This document shows, in pieces, positions 41,366 to 48,794 of a DNA stretch of 64,000 nt. This stretch comes from a virus: IMG/VR virus record IMGVR_UViG_3300027833_001738, positions 1-64,000 of that record; one strand, written 5' to 3'. Position numbers and translations under genes: made by a program. Numbering within the stretch: position 1 is the first letter of the stretch; every line of letters starts with the position of its first letter. The notes below the pieces were generated by a model that did no database searches, was not told where the DNA came from, and saw only the letters and a program-made list of their open reading frames with translations.

Positions 41366-41833
41366 ATGGCAAAAACACTTAATCCAAGTTCATGGTTTGG
41401 CACACCAGAAGAAAAAGAACGAGCAGTTGCTAGGCGAATTACAGATGAAAAAGAACAAGCAATTGCACTAGAAGAAATCAATTTCAAGTATGGTCACACA
41501 GACCAACATACTTATGATAAGAATATGGCAACACACAAAGGTGAAGAATATGTTCGTGTTGTTGGTATGGAACTAGACAATGATAAACCAGGACAAGGTT
41601 TTTTTGAATTAGATTTCAATGACCACTTTGTAGAATATCTAGCAAAGGCTGGTTATGATGGATTAGAGCCAGAACAAATTGTTGATAATTGGTTCAGTGA
41701 CTTATGTAAGAACATTGTACTAAATGATTTAGAAGATGAAGAAGGCATTAGAAGAAGTGTAATGGCTGATAGCAAGGATGGACTAATCATTAGTAAAGTC
41801 AAAACTGACAAGGATACTTCAGAATATTATTAA
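41366..41833 (+). CDS. Hypothetical protein common in T4-like marine phages
   Basis: A 155-residue protein; the ATG at 41366 follows AAAAGGAG. It contains GEEYVRVVGMELDNDKPGQG followed by FFELDFNDHFVEYLAKAGYD and IVDNWFSDLCKNIVLNDLED. Similar proteins sit near replication genes in marine T4-like phages, but the function is unknown to me. Confidence 0.65.
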   Translation: MAKTLNPSSWFGTPEEKERAVARRITDEKEQAIALEEINFKYGHTDQHTYDKNMATHKGEEYVRVVGMELDNDKPGQGFFELDFNDHFVEYLAKAGYDGLEPEQIVDNWFSDLCKNIVLNDLEDEEGIRRSVMADSKDGLIISKVKTDKDTSEYY

Positions 41834-41835
41834 AC

Positions 41836-41864
41836 TTGACCATTTTAGCAAGTTGTGTTATAAT
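41836..41864 (+). promoter_or_regulatory. Early sigma-70-type promoter
   Basis: TTGACC (41836-41841), 17-nt spacer, TATAAT (41859-41864), before the exonuclease gene. Confidence 0.72.
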
Positions 41865-41896
41865 AGTAGTAACTTTAATACAGTAGTGAGGAATAC

Positions 41897-42895
41897 ATGA
41901 GTACCTACATCTTAGTTGATTCGTTTAATATGTATCATAGAGCCAAACACGTAGCAATGCGTGGTGCTAATATTGATATGAAAATTGGTATGGCATATCA
42001 TATTATGCTTAGTAGTGTAAAACTATGTTATAACAAATTCAATGCAGACCATGCCGTGTTCTGTTTAGAAGGTCGTAGTTGGCGTAAAGACTTCTATGAA
42101 CCATATAAGAAGAATAGACAAGTCGCCCGTATGGCTAAGAGTGTCAGAGAACAAGAAGAAGACCAAATCATGTTCGATGCATATGCAGATATGGTAGAGT
42201 TTTTAGATACAAAAACTAATGTAACTATGTTACGAAATCCAGAAGCAGAAGCAGACGATATGATTGCTTTATTTATTGAGGCGCATCCAAATGATAATCA
42301 TATTATCATATCAAGCGATAGTGATTACTTTCAACTTATCACCGACAATGTAACTATGTATGATGGTGTACAAAATCGTATCATTACTAAAGATGGTTTC
42401 TTTAAAGATGATAAGAATATGACTCCTATCAAAGAGAAGAAGACTGGTGAAATCAAAGAGAAAGTAGACCCAGAGTGGGCATTATTTGAGAAATGTGTCC
42501 GTGGTGATACATCAGATAATATATTTTCAGCATATCCTGGTTGTCGTAAGAAAGGTACTAAGAACAAGATTGGTATGTTAGAAGCATTCGCAGATAAAGA
42601 TGCTGGTGGTTTCAACTGGAATAACTTTATGTTACAACGTTGGACTGACCATAATGGTGAAGAACATACAGTACGTGAAGACTATGAACGTAATGTCAAA
42701 CTGGTAGACTTAAAGGCTCAACCACACGAACTTAAAGTAAAGTTTATTGAAACTATTGCAGAGAATAGTATTCCTAAGACTAATGCTGGTGTTGGTATGA
42801 ACTTCTTAAAGTTCTGTGGCATACACGATTTACAAAATCTTGCTAAGTCACCTGACGAACTTGCTAAAATACTTAACAATCCATATCCGTCCTAA
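41897..42895 (+). CDS. FEN/5'-3' exonuclease (T4 RNase H-like)
   Basis: A 332-residue protein. The N-terminal Asp motif is YILVDSFNMYHRAKH; further acidic positions are NPEAEADDMIALFI and HIIISSDSDYFQLI, as in FEN-family nucleases. RGDTSDNIF is the helix-3-turn region. The C-terminus is helical. In T4 the equivalent removes RNA primers and flaps on the lagging strand. It is transcribed from an early promoter and overlaps the next gene by one base. Confidence 0.85.
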   Translation: MSTYILVDSFNMYHRAKHVAMRGANIDMKIGMAYHIMLSSVKLCYNKFNADHAVFCLEGRSWRKDFYEPYKKNRQVARMAKSVREQEEDQIMFDAYADMVEFLDTKTNVTMLRNPEAEADDMIALFIEAHPNDNHIIISSDSDYFQLITDNVTMYDGVQNRIITKDGFFKDDKNMTPIKEKKTGEIKEKVDPEWALFEKCVRGDTSDNIFSAYPGCRKKGTKNKIGMLEAFADKDAGGFNWNNFMLQRWTDHNGEEHTVREDYERNVKLVDLKAQPHELKVKFIETIAENSIPKTNAGVGMNFLKFCGIHDLQNLAKSPDELAKILNNPYPS

Positions 42896-43614
42896 TGCAT
42901 TTTATATTTGATGTAGACGGTACTCTAACTCCAAGTAGAGATAGAATAGATGAAGACTTTAGACTATGGTTCTTAGAGTTCATCAAGTGGAATAATGTAC
43001 ACTTAGTTACAGGAAGTGATAGAAGTAAAACAGAAGAACAAGTTGGTTTAGAAGTATTTGAAAAGGTAGAATGTGTATACAATTCTTCGGGTAATACAAA
43101 ACATAAGAATGGTGTATGCGTATTCAATACTAAAGATTTAGAACTACCACGTGATGCACATGCGTTCTTACTAAAAAAATCTATTAGTAGTGATTTTGAT
43201 ATTGCCACTGGTAATCATTTTGAATCAAGACCAGGATTGTTAAACTTTAGTATCGTTGGCAGAAATGCTAACAGAGTACAACGAAAGAAATACGTTAAGT
43301 TTGATACTGCAACTAACGAAAGACAACTTATTTCTGATGAATTTAATAAAAAATTTACTGGCAAGTTTGGTCTAATATCACAGGTTGCAGGTGAAACAGG
43401 ATTAGATATTATTGAGATAGGTAAAGACAAAGCACAAATATTAAAGGATTTTACATTCCAAGATAAGTTGATATTCTTTGGTGACAACATACAATGGGGC
43501 GGAAACGATTATGGTATTGCACAAGCAATTGAATATGGTCCATATGCATATAGTGAATGTCACAATGTAAAGAATTGGAAAGAAACTTGGAAGATACTAA
43601 AAAGATTTAAATGA
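42895..43614 (+). CDS. Phosphomannomutase-like HAD phosphatase (eukaryotic PMM type)
   Basis: A 239-residue HAD protein. FDVDGTLTPSRDRIDEDF matches motif I of eukaryotic-type phosphomannomutase, LLNFSIVGRNANRVQRKK the substrate loop, and IFFGDNIQWGGNDYGIAQ the motif (FFGDKTYPGGND in PMM2). Typical alpha-PMM1/2 are about 246 residues. PMM isomerises mannose-6- and mannose-1-phosphate, but the family can also act as phosphatases. The GDNxxxGGND motif and length fit PMM well. A sugar-modification role or nucleotide-sugar supply is possible. Confidence 0.75.
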   Translation: MHFIFDVDGTLTPSRDRIDEDFRLWFLEFIKWNNVHLVTGSDRSKTEEQVGLEVFEKVECVYNSSGNTKHKNGVCVFNTKDLELPRDAHAFLLKKSISSDFDIATGNHFESRPGLLNFSIVGRNANRVQRKKYVKFDTATNERQLISDEFNKKFTGKFGLISQVAGETGLDIIEIGKDKAQILKDFTFQDKLIFFGDNIQWGGNDYGIAQAIEYGPYAYSECHNVKNWKETWKILKRFK

Positions 43615-44144
43615 TATATACGAAAGAAATAGTTAAAGATAAGTTTTGGATTGTAGAGAATTCAGGAGTCAAAATAGGAACAATACGTTTCTGTTCGTCT
43701 GATGATTTTGAATTGAATTTGAGAGACGATGAACTATCAACTAACGAGCATATATCATTATCTGAACTCACCTCACGTTTTGGTGAAAAGATACTAGAAG
43801 CAAAAGAAACTACTGTAAAGATTGTTGATGAAAACAAAGTAGGACCTCGTGGTGGATGGAATACTTCGCCAGCCGATATCGATGGCTATCCCTCTAAACA
43901 TGTAGTATATAATACTGAAACAGTTGAACTAAAAGACAAACAAATTCCAACTTATACCAAGAGTGCGACAAGCAAAGTAAGATATGCCGCTGGATATTAT
44001 GGAGTAAGATTTCCAAGTGACTGGCGATGGTTTTATGGTGGCAAACTAGAAACACTAAATACATGTGATTTCATAGGACCTTTTAAAACGAAATCAGAAA
44101 TGCAAACTGAAACATTATTGGCGAACAAACGAGATGGATTATAA
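43611..44144 (+). CDS. Hypothetical protein
   Basis: A 177-residue protein overlapping the previous gene by four bases (ATGATA). N-terminal part acidic (SSDDFELNLRDDEL); the middle has GPRGGWNTSPADIDGYPSKH and then YAAGYYGVRFPSDWRWFYGG. No family is recognised. Confidence 0.6.
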   Translation: MIYTKEIVKDKFWIVENSGVKIGTIRFCSSDDFELNLRDDELSTNEHISLSELTSRFGEKILEAKETTVKIVDENKVGPRGGWNTSPADIDGYPSKHVVYNTETVELKDKQIPTYTKSATSKVRYAAGYYGVRFPSDWRWFYGGKLETLNTCDFIGPFKTKSEMQTETLLANKRDGL

Positions 44145-44325
44145 AAGTTTAAAAGATTTTCTAGCAACAATCAAACGTATAAATCTAAGAGGCGATAACA
44201 AGATAGTATTGCCAATGAAAGATGCAATAGATATTCAAAATGATATTGCTTTACTATTACTAGAACTAAAAGACAAGGACTCAGGAACAACTAAAGTTTT
44301 TGATGGTGGGACCTTTGATAATTGA
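44134..44325 (+). CDS. Small hypothetical protein
   Basis: A 63-residue helical protein overlapping its neighbour by 11 bp. The sequence LKDFLATIKRINLRGDNKIV is followed by DAIDIQNDIALLLLELKDKD. No family is recognised. Confidence 0.55.
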   Translation: MDYKSLKDFLATIKRINLRGDNKIVLPMKDAIDIQNDIALLLLELKDKDSGTTKVFDGGTFDN

Positions 44326-45001
44326 TGTAAAAACATGGATATTTGGTACTACATCAGACTTGAGTAAAAAGATTATAAGCAATGTAGAAGAACCTATTCT
44401 ATTTGGTAGGCATAATGTAGATTATAGTAACCCAGATAAGTTCATAAAAGAACACGTAGTTGATGATATGCCAATTGAAATGATTGTTAATATTCATCTT
44501 CCACATATATCAAGTTCTACCCCTTTAACTAACATCAACGAATTTAATAATCTTTTTGTAGAACAGAATAGTAATATATTCTTCTTTTATAAACTACTTA
44601 CTGCTACTGCTGATATGAAGAAACCAGTAAAGGTTTGCTTTATAACAAGTACTTTTCCTAATACATCTTGTGTGAAAATGAAGAAAGATATAATATCACA
44701 AGACCACATAGAAAGTGTTATTGGGTTTCAAAATTACTTTACTTATGCCAGTGCTAGAGCCATTCAACAGTTTGCATTCTTTTCTAGGACTAATGAATAT
44801 ACAAAATCTATAGGTGTTAGTCCGTCAGGTATAAATGAGAGTAACATAGACGAATACGCAAAAAGAATAACAAATATAGTTAAAGAAGACCGAACAGATA
44901 AACAATGGGGTTGCGTATACGATTTAAGTAGACCAGAAGGTTGGTCAGAAACATGGCCAGATGCTGATATGTGTAACGGTTTCTGGTTTTTCTATGACTA
45001 A
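44303..45001 (+). CDS. Short-chain dehydrogenase-like (Rossmann) protein
   Basis: A 232-residue protein; the start ATG at 44303 is chosen over the TTG at 44300. The strand-loop IIDVKTWIFGTTSDLSKKI resembles the Rossmann nucleotide-binding loop of SDRs (G-x-x-S-D-x-G), and FTYASARAIQQFAFFSR is at the place of Y-x-x-x-K, but the Lys is replaced (YASAR). An SDR fold is plausible but a normal active site is not shown. A fatty-acid-type reductase partner for the phage ketosynthase is a speculative idea. Confidence 0.45.
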   Translation: MVGPLIIDVKTWIFGTTSDLSKKIISNVEEPILFGRHNVDYSNPDKFIKEHVVDDMPIEMIVNIHLPHISSSTPLTNINEFNNLFVEQNSNIFFFYKLLTATADMKKPVKVCFITSTFPNTSCVKMKKDIISQDHIESVIGFQNYFTYASARAIQQFAFFSRTNEYTKSIGVSPSGINESNIDEYAKRITNIVKEDRTDKQWGCVYDLSRPEGWSETWPDADMCNGFWFFYD

Positions 45002-45037
45002 AATAACTATTATATACGTATGTTATAGAGGAAATTA

Positions 45038-45045
45038 GATAAATA
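45038..45045 (+). promoter_or_regulatory. T4-type late promoter
   Basis: GATAAATA; a hairpin GAGTAT/ATACTC (45047-45052 with 45066-45071) follows and holds the GAGG ribosome-binding site in its loop. Confidence 0.65.
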
Positions 45046-45046
45046 A

Positions 45047-45071
45047 GAGTATAATCAATACGAGGATACTC
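45047..45071 (+). promoter_or_regulatory. Hairpin that can sequester the ribosome-binding site
   Basis: GAGTAT (45047-45052) pairs with ATACTC (45066-45071); GAGG 45062-45065 lies in the loop, two bases before ATATG. A late transcript starting near 45051 would lose the 5' arm and free the start. Confidence 0.5.
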
Positions 45072-45073
45072 AT

Positions 45074-45361
45074 ATGGCTAGACCTAAACCAACGATAATC
45101 TTAGAGCATACAGATAATCAAACATATCGCAGTGAGCAAGTACTCAAAGCAACCGCTGTCTACTCCGTCTTTTATAAAGGGGTAGCCATTAACTTACGTA
45201 GCCTAAATTCATTGGTTAATTTTCCTGGTCCAAAATACAAGAAAGTATCATTCAGTAACCCTGGACACGCAATCAACTTAGCACAACGATTAAATAAATT
45301 GTTTAGATGTGATGATTTCGAGGTATACATACTTACTAAGGGTGACAAACTAGAGTTGTAA
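45074..45361 (+). CDS. Small hypothetical protein, late
   Basis: A 95-residue protein with strands (TAVYSVFYKGVAINLRSL, KKVSFSNPGHAINLAQRL). Its start may be controlled by a hairpin and an internal late promoter. No family is recognised. Confidence 0.65.
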   Translation: MARPKPTIILEHTDNQTYRSEQVLKATAVYSVFYKGVAINLRSLNSLVNFPGPKYKKVSFSNPGHAINLAQRLNKLFRCDDFEVYILTKGDKLEL

Positions 45362-45363
45362 AA

Positions 45364-45753
45364 GTGAATAAGAGAGAGTTAATAAACTATATTAACAAAC
45401 ACACAACTGGAAAAACAGCAGGCAGAAAAGAAATTACTATTAGTGATATCTTTATCAGCGCCCGTCCTGATGCCGGCTTTAGAGTTTCGCCACTAGGCAG
45501 AGATATTCTTGCTAAACATTTCACTAGATATAACATAGAACTAAAGTTGAATTCAACTACCTTACATAAGCATAGACAAAATGCAATAGGAACAGGCAAC
45601 CAAATACTTACACTTGATAAGTATCTTAAAACACCATATTATCTAAACAGGTCTAAACTAGTTCTATTTGAAGAAGTTGCCGCGGCTGAACTCTCAATGA
45701 TTGATGGTGACATAGAACTATGGCTACGAAATAAAACTTTTTATTCTGATTAA
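45364..45753 (+). CDS. Hypothetical basic protein
   Basis: A 129-residue basic protein beginning GTG directly after the previous stop. It contains GRKEITISDIFISARPDAG, HRQNAIGTGNQILTLDKYL and FEEVAAAELSMIDGDIELWL. No family is recognised. Confidence 0.6.
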   Translation: MNKRELINYINKHTTGKTAGRKEITISDIFISARPDAGFRVSPLGRDILAKHFTRYNIELKLNSTTLHKHRQNAIGTGNQILTLDKYLKTPYYLNRSKLVLFEEVAAAELSMIDGDIELWLRNKTFYSD

Positions 45754-45757
45754 GAAC

Positions 45758-45798
45758 TTGACAAATCCTCGAATCGATGTATACTATAAGTATAGTTA
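45758..45798 (+). promoter_or_regulatory. Early sigma-70-type promoter with dyad
   Basis: TTGACA (45758-45763), 16-nt spacer, TATACT (45780-45785), with the same ACTATA-AG-TATAGT dyad as 1497 and 53858. Confidence 0.75.
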
Positions 45799-45820
45799 AT
45801 CATTAAGAGGACAATAAGTA

Positions 45821-46072
45821 ATGACTAATCCGTACAAATTCGAAGTTCTTGTTCGCCATTTCAACGAATCAGTAAATCTACAAGAAAATAAAATGTCAGA
45901 TGGCACTATCAACTGGAATTTTGTTGATGCCGACCTGTGTTTGCGTGGATGGGATGTTGCCTTCGGTCGTGATGAATGGGATTCTATTTTCTGTAAAATG
46001 GCAGATGATTTCATCCTTAATGATGCGGCCTCGAAATTAGAGGTTCTTAAAAAAGAATATTTGGGTCAATAA
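45821..46072 (+). CDS. Small hypothetical early protein
   Basis: An 83-residue protein behind a strong early promoter. It contains MSDGTINWNFVDADLCLRGW and a helical C-terminus (DAASKLEVLKKEYLGQ). Another early promoter follows. No family is recognised. Confidence 0.65.
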   Translation: MTNPYKFEVLVRHFNESVNLQENKMSDGTINWNFVDADLCLRGWDVAFGRDEWDSIFCKMADDFILNDAASKLEVLKKEYLGQ

Positions 46073-46081
46073 GTGAAAAAC

Positions 46082-46109
46082 TTGACAAATCCCCGAATCG
46101 TGTTACAAT
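46082..46109 (+). promoter_or_regulatory. Early sigma-70-type promoter
   Basis: TTGACA (46082-46087), 16-nt spacer, TACAAT (46104-46109), before the MoxR-like gene. Confidence 0.68.
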
Positions 46110-46138
46110 AATAGTATATTAAATAGAGAGGTTAAGTT

Positions 46139-47263
46139 ATGAAAGTATCAACAAACGATTTAGATGTGAGAGTAGTTCGTCCTAGTGATGTACGTGCCGA
46201 GATTAATTACGCTATGAACCGAAAGCGTCCTGTATTCATATGGGGACCTCCTGGTGTTGGTAAATCAGAAATTGTAGATAGTATTACACAAGAACGTTCT
46301 GGTTATATGATTGACCTTCGTCTCGCTCTTATGGAGCCTACAGATTTACGAGGTATTCCATACTTCAACGAGAAGAATGGTACTATGGAATGGGCCACAC
46401 CTTCAGATTTGCCTAGCCAAGAACTTGCTGACCAATATGAAAGTGTTGTTCTTTTCTTAGATGAAATGAACCAAGCACCACAATCAGTTCAAGCCGCGGC
46501 TTATCAGTTAATTCTAAACCGTCGTTTAGGTTCTTATGTGCTACCAGATAACGTGTTAATCGTTGCGGCTGGTAACCGTGAAAGTGACCGAGGTGTTGCA
46601 TATCGTATGCCTTCACCACTTGCTAACCGTTTTGTTCACCTTGAAATGGGTGTTGACTTCGAAGATTGGCAGACTTGGGCATTAGAGAACAAAATCAGTG
46701 CCGATGTGGTTGGTTTCTTAACGTCTAACAAGATGGACTTATTCAACTTTGACCCACGTCAGGCGAGCCGAGCCTTTGCTACTCCTCGTTCATGGACTTT
46801 TGTTTCTGAAATGTTACCACAAGAAGGTGAAGAAATTTCACAAAGTCGTTTACATGATTTGATTGCTGGTACAGTTGGCGATGGTGTTGCTACTAAGTTT
46901 ATGGCTCACAGAGCCTTGTCAAGTAAGTTGCCTGTTCCTTCTGATATCTTAGATGGTAAAGTTACAACTCTTTCACCAGAAGCACGTGAGATTTCAGCGA
47001 TGTTCTCGTTAACAACTTCGCTATGTTATGAGTTAAAAGACTTTGTTGACCGTAACGGTAAAGATAAGATGGATGAGTTATACAGCATGGCTAATAACTT
47101 CTTCAAGTTTATGATGGAAAACTTTGATACTGAAATGACAGTATTAGGTGGTAGAACTGCTCTTAAAGTTTACAAACTTCCATTAGAGCCTCGTAAAGTG
47201 CCTTGCATTGAAGACTTCTTCAAAAAGCATGGTAAACTTATCATCGAGGCCCATAACGCCTAA
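46139..47263 (+). CDS. MoxR-family AAA+ ATPase
   Basis: A 374-residue protein with Walker A GPPGVGKS (36-43), Walker B VVLFLDEMNQAP, sensor AAGNRESDRG and ANRFVHLEM, as in MoxR ATPases. MoxR proteins activate partner VWA-domain proteins or metal enzymes. A VWA protein with a metallopeptidase-like region is encoded 6.6 kb away (53919) behind a similar early promoter, so the two may form a chaperone/protease pair, inferred from the known MoxR-VWA association. Confidence 0.87.
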   Translation: MKVSTNDLDVRVVRPSDVRAEINYAMNRKRPVFIWGPPGVGKSEIVDSITQERSGYMIDLRLALMEPTDLRGIPYFNEKNGTMEWATPSDLPSQELADQYESVVLFLDEMNQAPQSVQAAAYQLILNRRLGSYVLPDNVLIVAAGNRESDRGVAYRMPSPLANRFVHLEMGVDFEDWQTWALENKISADVVGFLTSNKMDLFNFDPRQASRAFATPRSWTFVSEMLPQEGEEISQSRLHDLIAGTVGDGVATKFMAHRALSSKLPVPSDILDGKVTTLSPEAREISAMFSLTTSLCYELKDFVDRNGKDKMDELYSMANNFFKFMMENFDTEMTVLGGRTALKVYKLPLEPRKVPCIEDFFKKHGKLIIEAHNA

Positions 47264-47269
47264 AAGAAT

Positions 47270-47359
47270 AGCCCACTAGGGGGCTGCCGGGATACGTAAG
47301 GTATCAGGTAATCCTAGACTACAGGAGACGGGAGGCTAGCAGAAATGTTAGTCTCCTTT
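47270..47359 (+). ncRNA. Structured region with pseudoknot and terminator-like hairpin
   Basis: Hairpin AGCCC/GGGCT (47270-47274 with 47281-47285) whose loop CTAGG (47276-47280) can pair with CCTAG (47313-47317). A second hairpin is GATAC/GTATC (47291-47295 with 47301-47305). A third is GGAGGCTAGCA-GAAA-TGTTAGTCTCC (47331-47356), then TTTA. GGAGAC (47324-47329) can alternatively pair with GTCTCC (47351-47356). It lies after the MoxR stop and before the ligase promoter: terminator, sRNA or regulatory leader. Confidence 0.5.
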
Positions 47360-47373
47360 ACTGTATGTCCCTA

Positions 47374-47402
47374 TTGACTTTCCTTGATTTCTATGGTATA
47401 CT
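47374..47402 (+). promoter_or_regulatory. Early sigma-70-type promoter, leaderless for the ligase
   Basis: TTGACT (47374-47379), 17-nt spacer, TATACT (47397-47402). The expected start is about 47409, the A of the ligase ATG, so the transcript would be leaderless. Confidence 0.6.
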
Positions 47403-47408
47403 GGTGTA

Positions 47409-48794
47409 ATGATATTTGAAACTATAAAAAACCAATCACAATTACATCGGCATAAAACCGCAGTAATTTGTGGTGATAAACAATATACCTACACTGAACT
47501 TATTGAGAGTGTAGAAAAACTGGCTGCCGTTATGTCTACTGCATTTCGTCCAGGTGACAGATTGTTATTTGCTAGTGGCAAAGAATATCATTATATTAGA
47601 ATGGTATTGGCATGTGATATTCTCGGTGTAACATTCATGCCTACATTTCCAAATCTGCCAAAAGATGTAGTAAGTGGAATAGTAGAAGCAAGTTCACCAG
47701 ACCATATTATACTAACTGAGGCTGATGCTTTAGCCTTAGAACCGCACAACAAAGCATTGATATATTCTAAGAAAACAGACCACACATATACAGTATTATT
47801 CACAAGTGGTACAACCGGTAAACCTAAAGCAGTTGCACATACGAGTGCAGGATGTTTGATGGCTTGTTTCAATAGTATTAGTGTGTATCAAATGAGTTCA
47901 AATGATGTAATACTATCTCAATTACCACCATCAACCGTAGGAGGCTTGTATCTATTCGCACTTCCAGGACTAATCAAAGGTTGTACAGTTGTAATCGAAC
48001 AGTTCAATCCTAGACGATTTGTGAAGTTATGTGAAGAATTTAAACCAACAATAGGCATAATTGTTCCAGCAATGATACTTGCTATGCAGAATTTAAAGAC
48101 ATGGAATGAATTAGATATGTCTCATTGGAGAGAACTAAGTGTTGGTAGCACAATTATACCAGAAGAAATGTTAGACATTCTATTCAGTAAAGGTGTCCCT
48201 ACCATCAGAGATTTATATGGGTGTACTGAAACTCAAGTTCCAGCATTCACATTCTTAATTGAACCAGATACTGAACACAAATTACAACTTGAATGTAATG
48301 ACCAATATGAATACAAATTAGATAGGCATGACCAGTTATGGTTAAAAAGTCCCCTACTAATGAGTAACTATCTGAATGTAGATGCAGAACTAGACAGTGA
48401 TGGTTTTTGGTGTACGGGTGATGTATTTGAACGTAAGTATAATAAACTATTTTACAAGTCTCGTAGAAAAGATTTAATGAAAATCAACAGCCACAATGTA
48501 TCACCAATTGGCATAGAAAATGCTATATTAGTATTAGACGGTGTTGATGAAGTATGCGTGATATCTAAAGAACGAGGTTTAGGTGAAAAATATATCGTAG
48601 CAATTATAAGTAGTCAGGACCCACAGATAAATAAATCGTTAGTAATGAACGCTATAGAAAGTAAACTCATGCCGTATGAACTTCCTAAAGATATAATCGT
48701 TACTAAAGAAACTCTGCCTAGAAATCAGATGGGCAAAATACAGAGACATGTTATACAAGGCATATATGGAGAAGTCAATGAAGACCAAAGTTAA
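47409..48794 (+). CDS. Acyl-adenylate-forming ligase (ANL superfamily)
   Basis: A 461-residue protein with the adenylation motifs in order: LFTSGTTGKPKA (A3 P-loop, 130-141), LYGCTET (A5), CTGDVF (A7), RRKDLMKINSHNVSPIGIEN (A8 hinge region) and the A10 catalytic Lys443 (NQMGKIQRH). The set is complete, so it should activate a carboxylic acid with ATP and pass it to a thiol (CoA or ACP). The substrate cannot be read. It is the first gene of an operon with the halogenase, an acyltransferase-like protein and a ketosynthase; the phage ACP (19033) is a likely acceptor. Confidence 0.92.
   Translation: MIFETIKNQSQLHRHKTAVICGDKQYTYTELIESVEKLAAVMSTAFRPGDRLLFASGKEYHYIRMVLACDILGVTFMPTFPNLPKDVVSGIVEASSPDHIILTEADALALEPHNKALIYSKKTDHTYTVLFTSGTTGKPKAVAHTSAGCLMACFNSISVYQMSSNDVILSQLPPSTVGGLYLFALPGLIKGCTVVIEQFNPRRFVKLCEEFKPTIGIIVPAMILAMQNLKTWNELDMSHWRELSVGSTIIPEEMLDILFSKGVPTIRDLYGCTETQVPAFTFLIEPDTEHKLQLECNDQYEYKLDRHDQLWLKSPLLMSNYLNVDAELDSDGFWCTGDVFERKYNKLFYKSRRKDLMKINSHNVSPIGIENAILVLDGVDEVCVISKERGLGEKYIVAIISSQDPQINKSLVMNAIESKLMPYELPKDIIVTKETLPRNQMGKIQRHVIQGIYGEVNEDQS

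Noticed and set aside
48748-48777. Earlier ATG codons (48748, 48766) as start of the halogenase
   Set aside because: GGAG is placed correctly only for ATG 48778, and the extra residues are not part of the family start.
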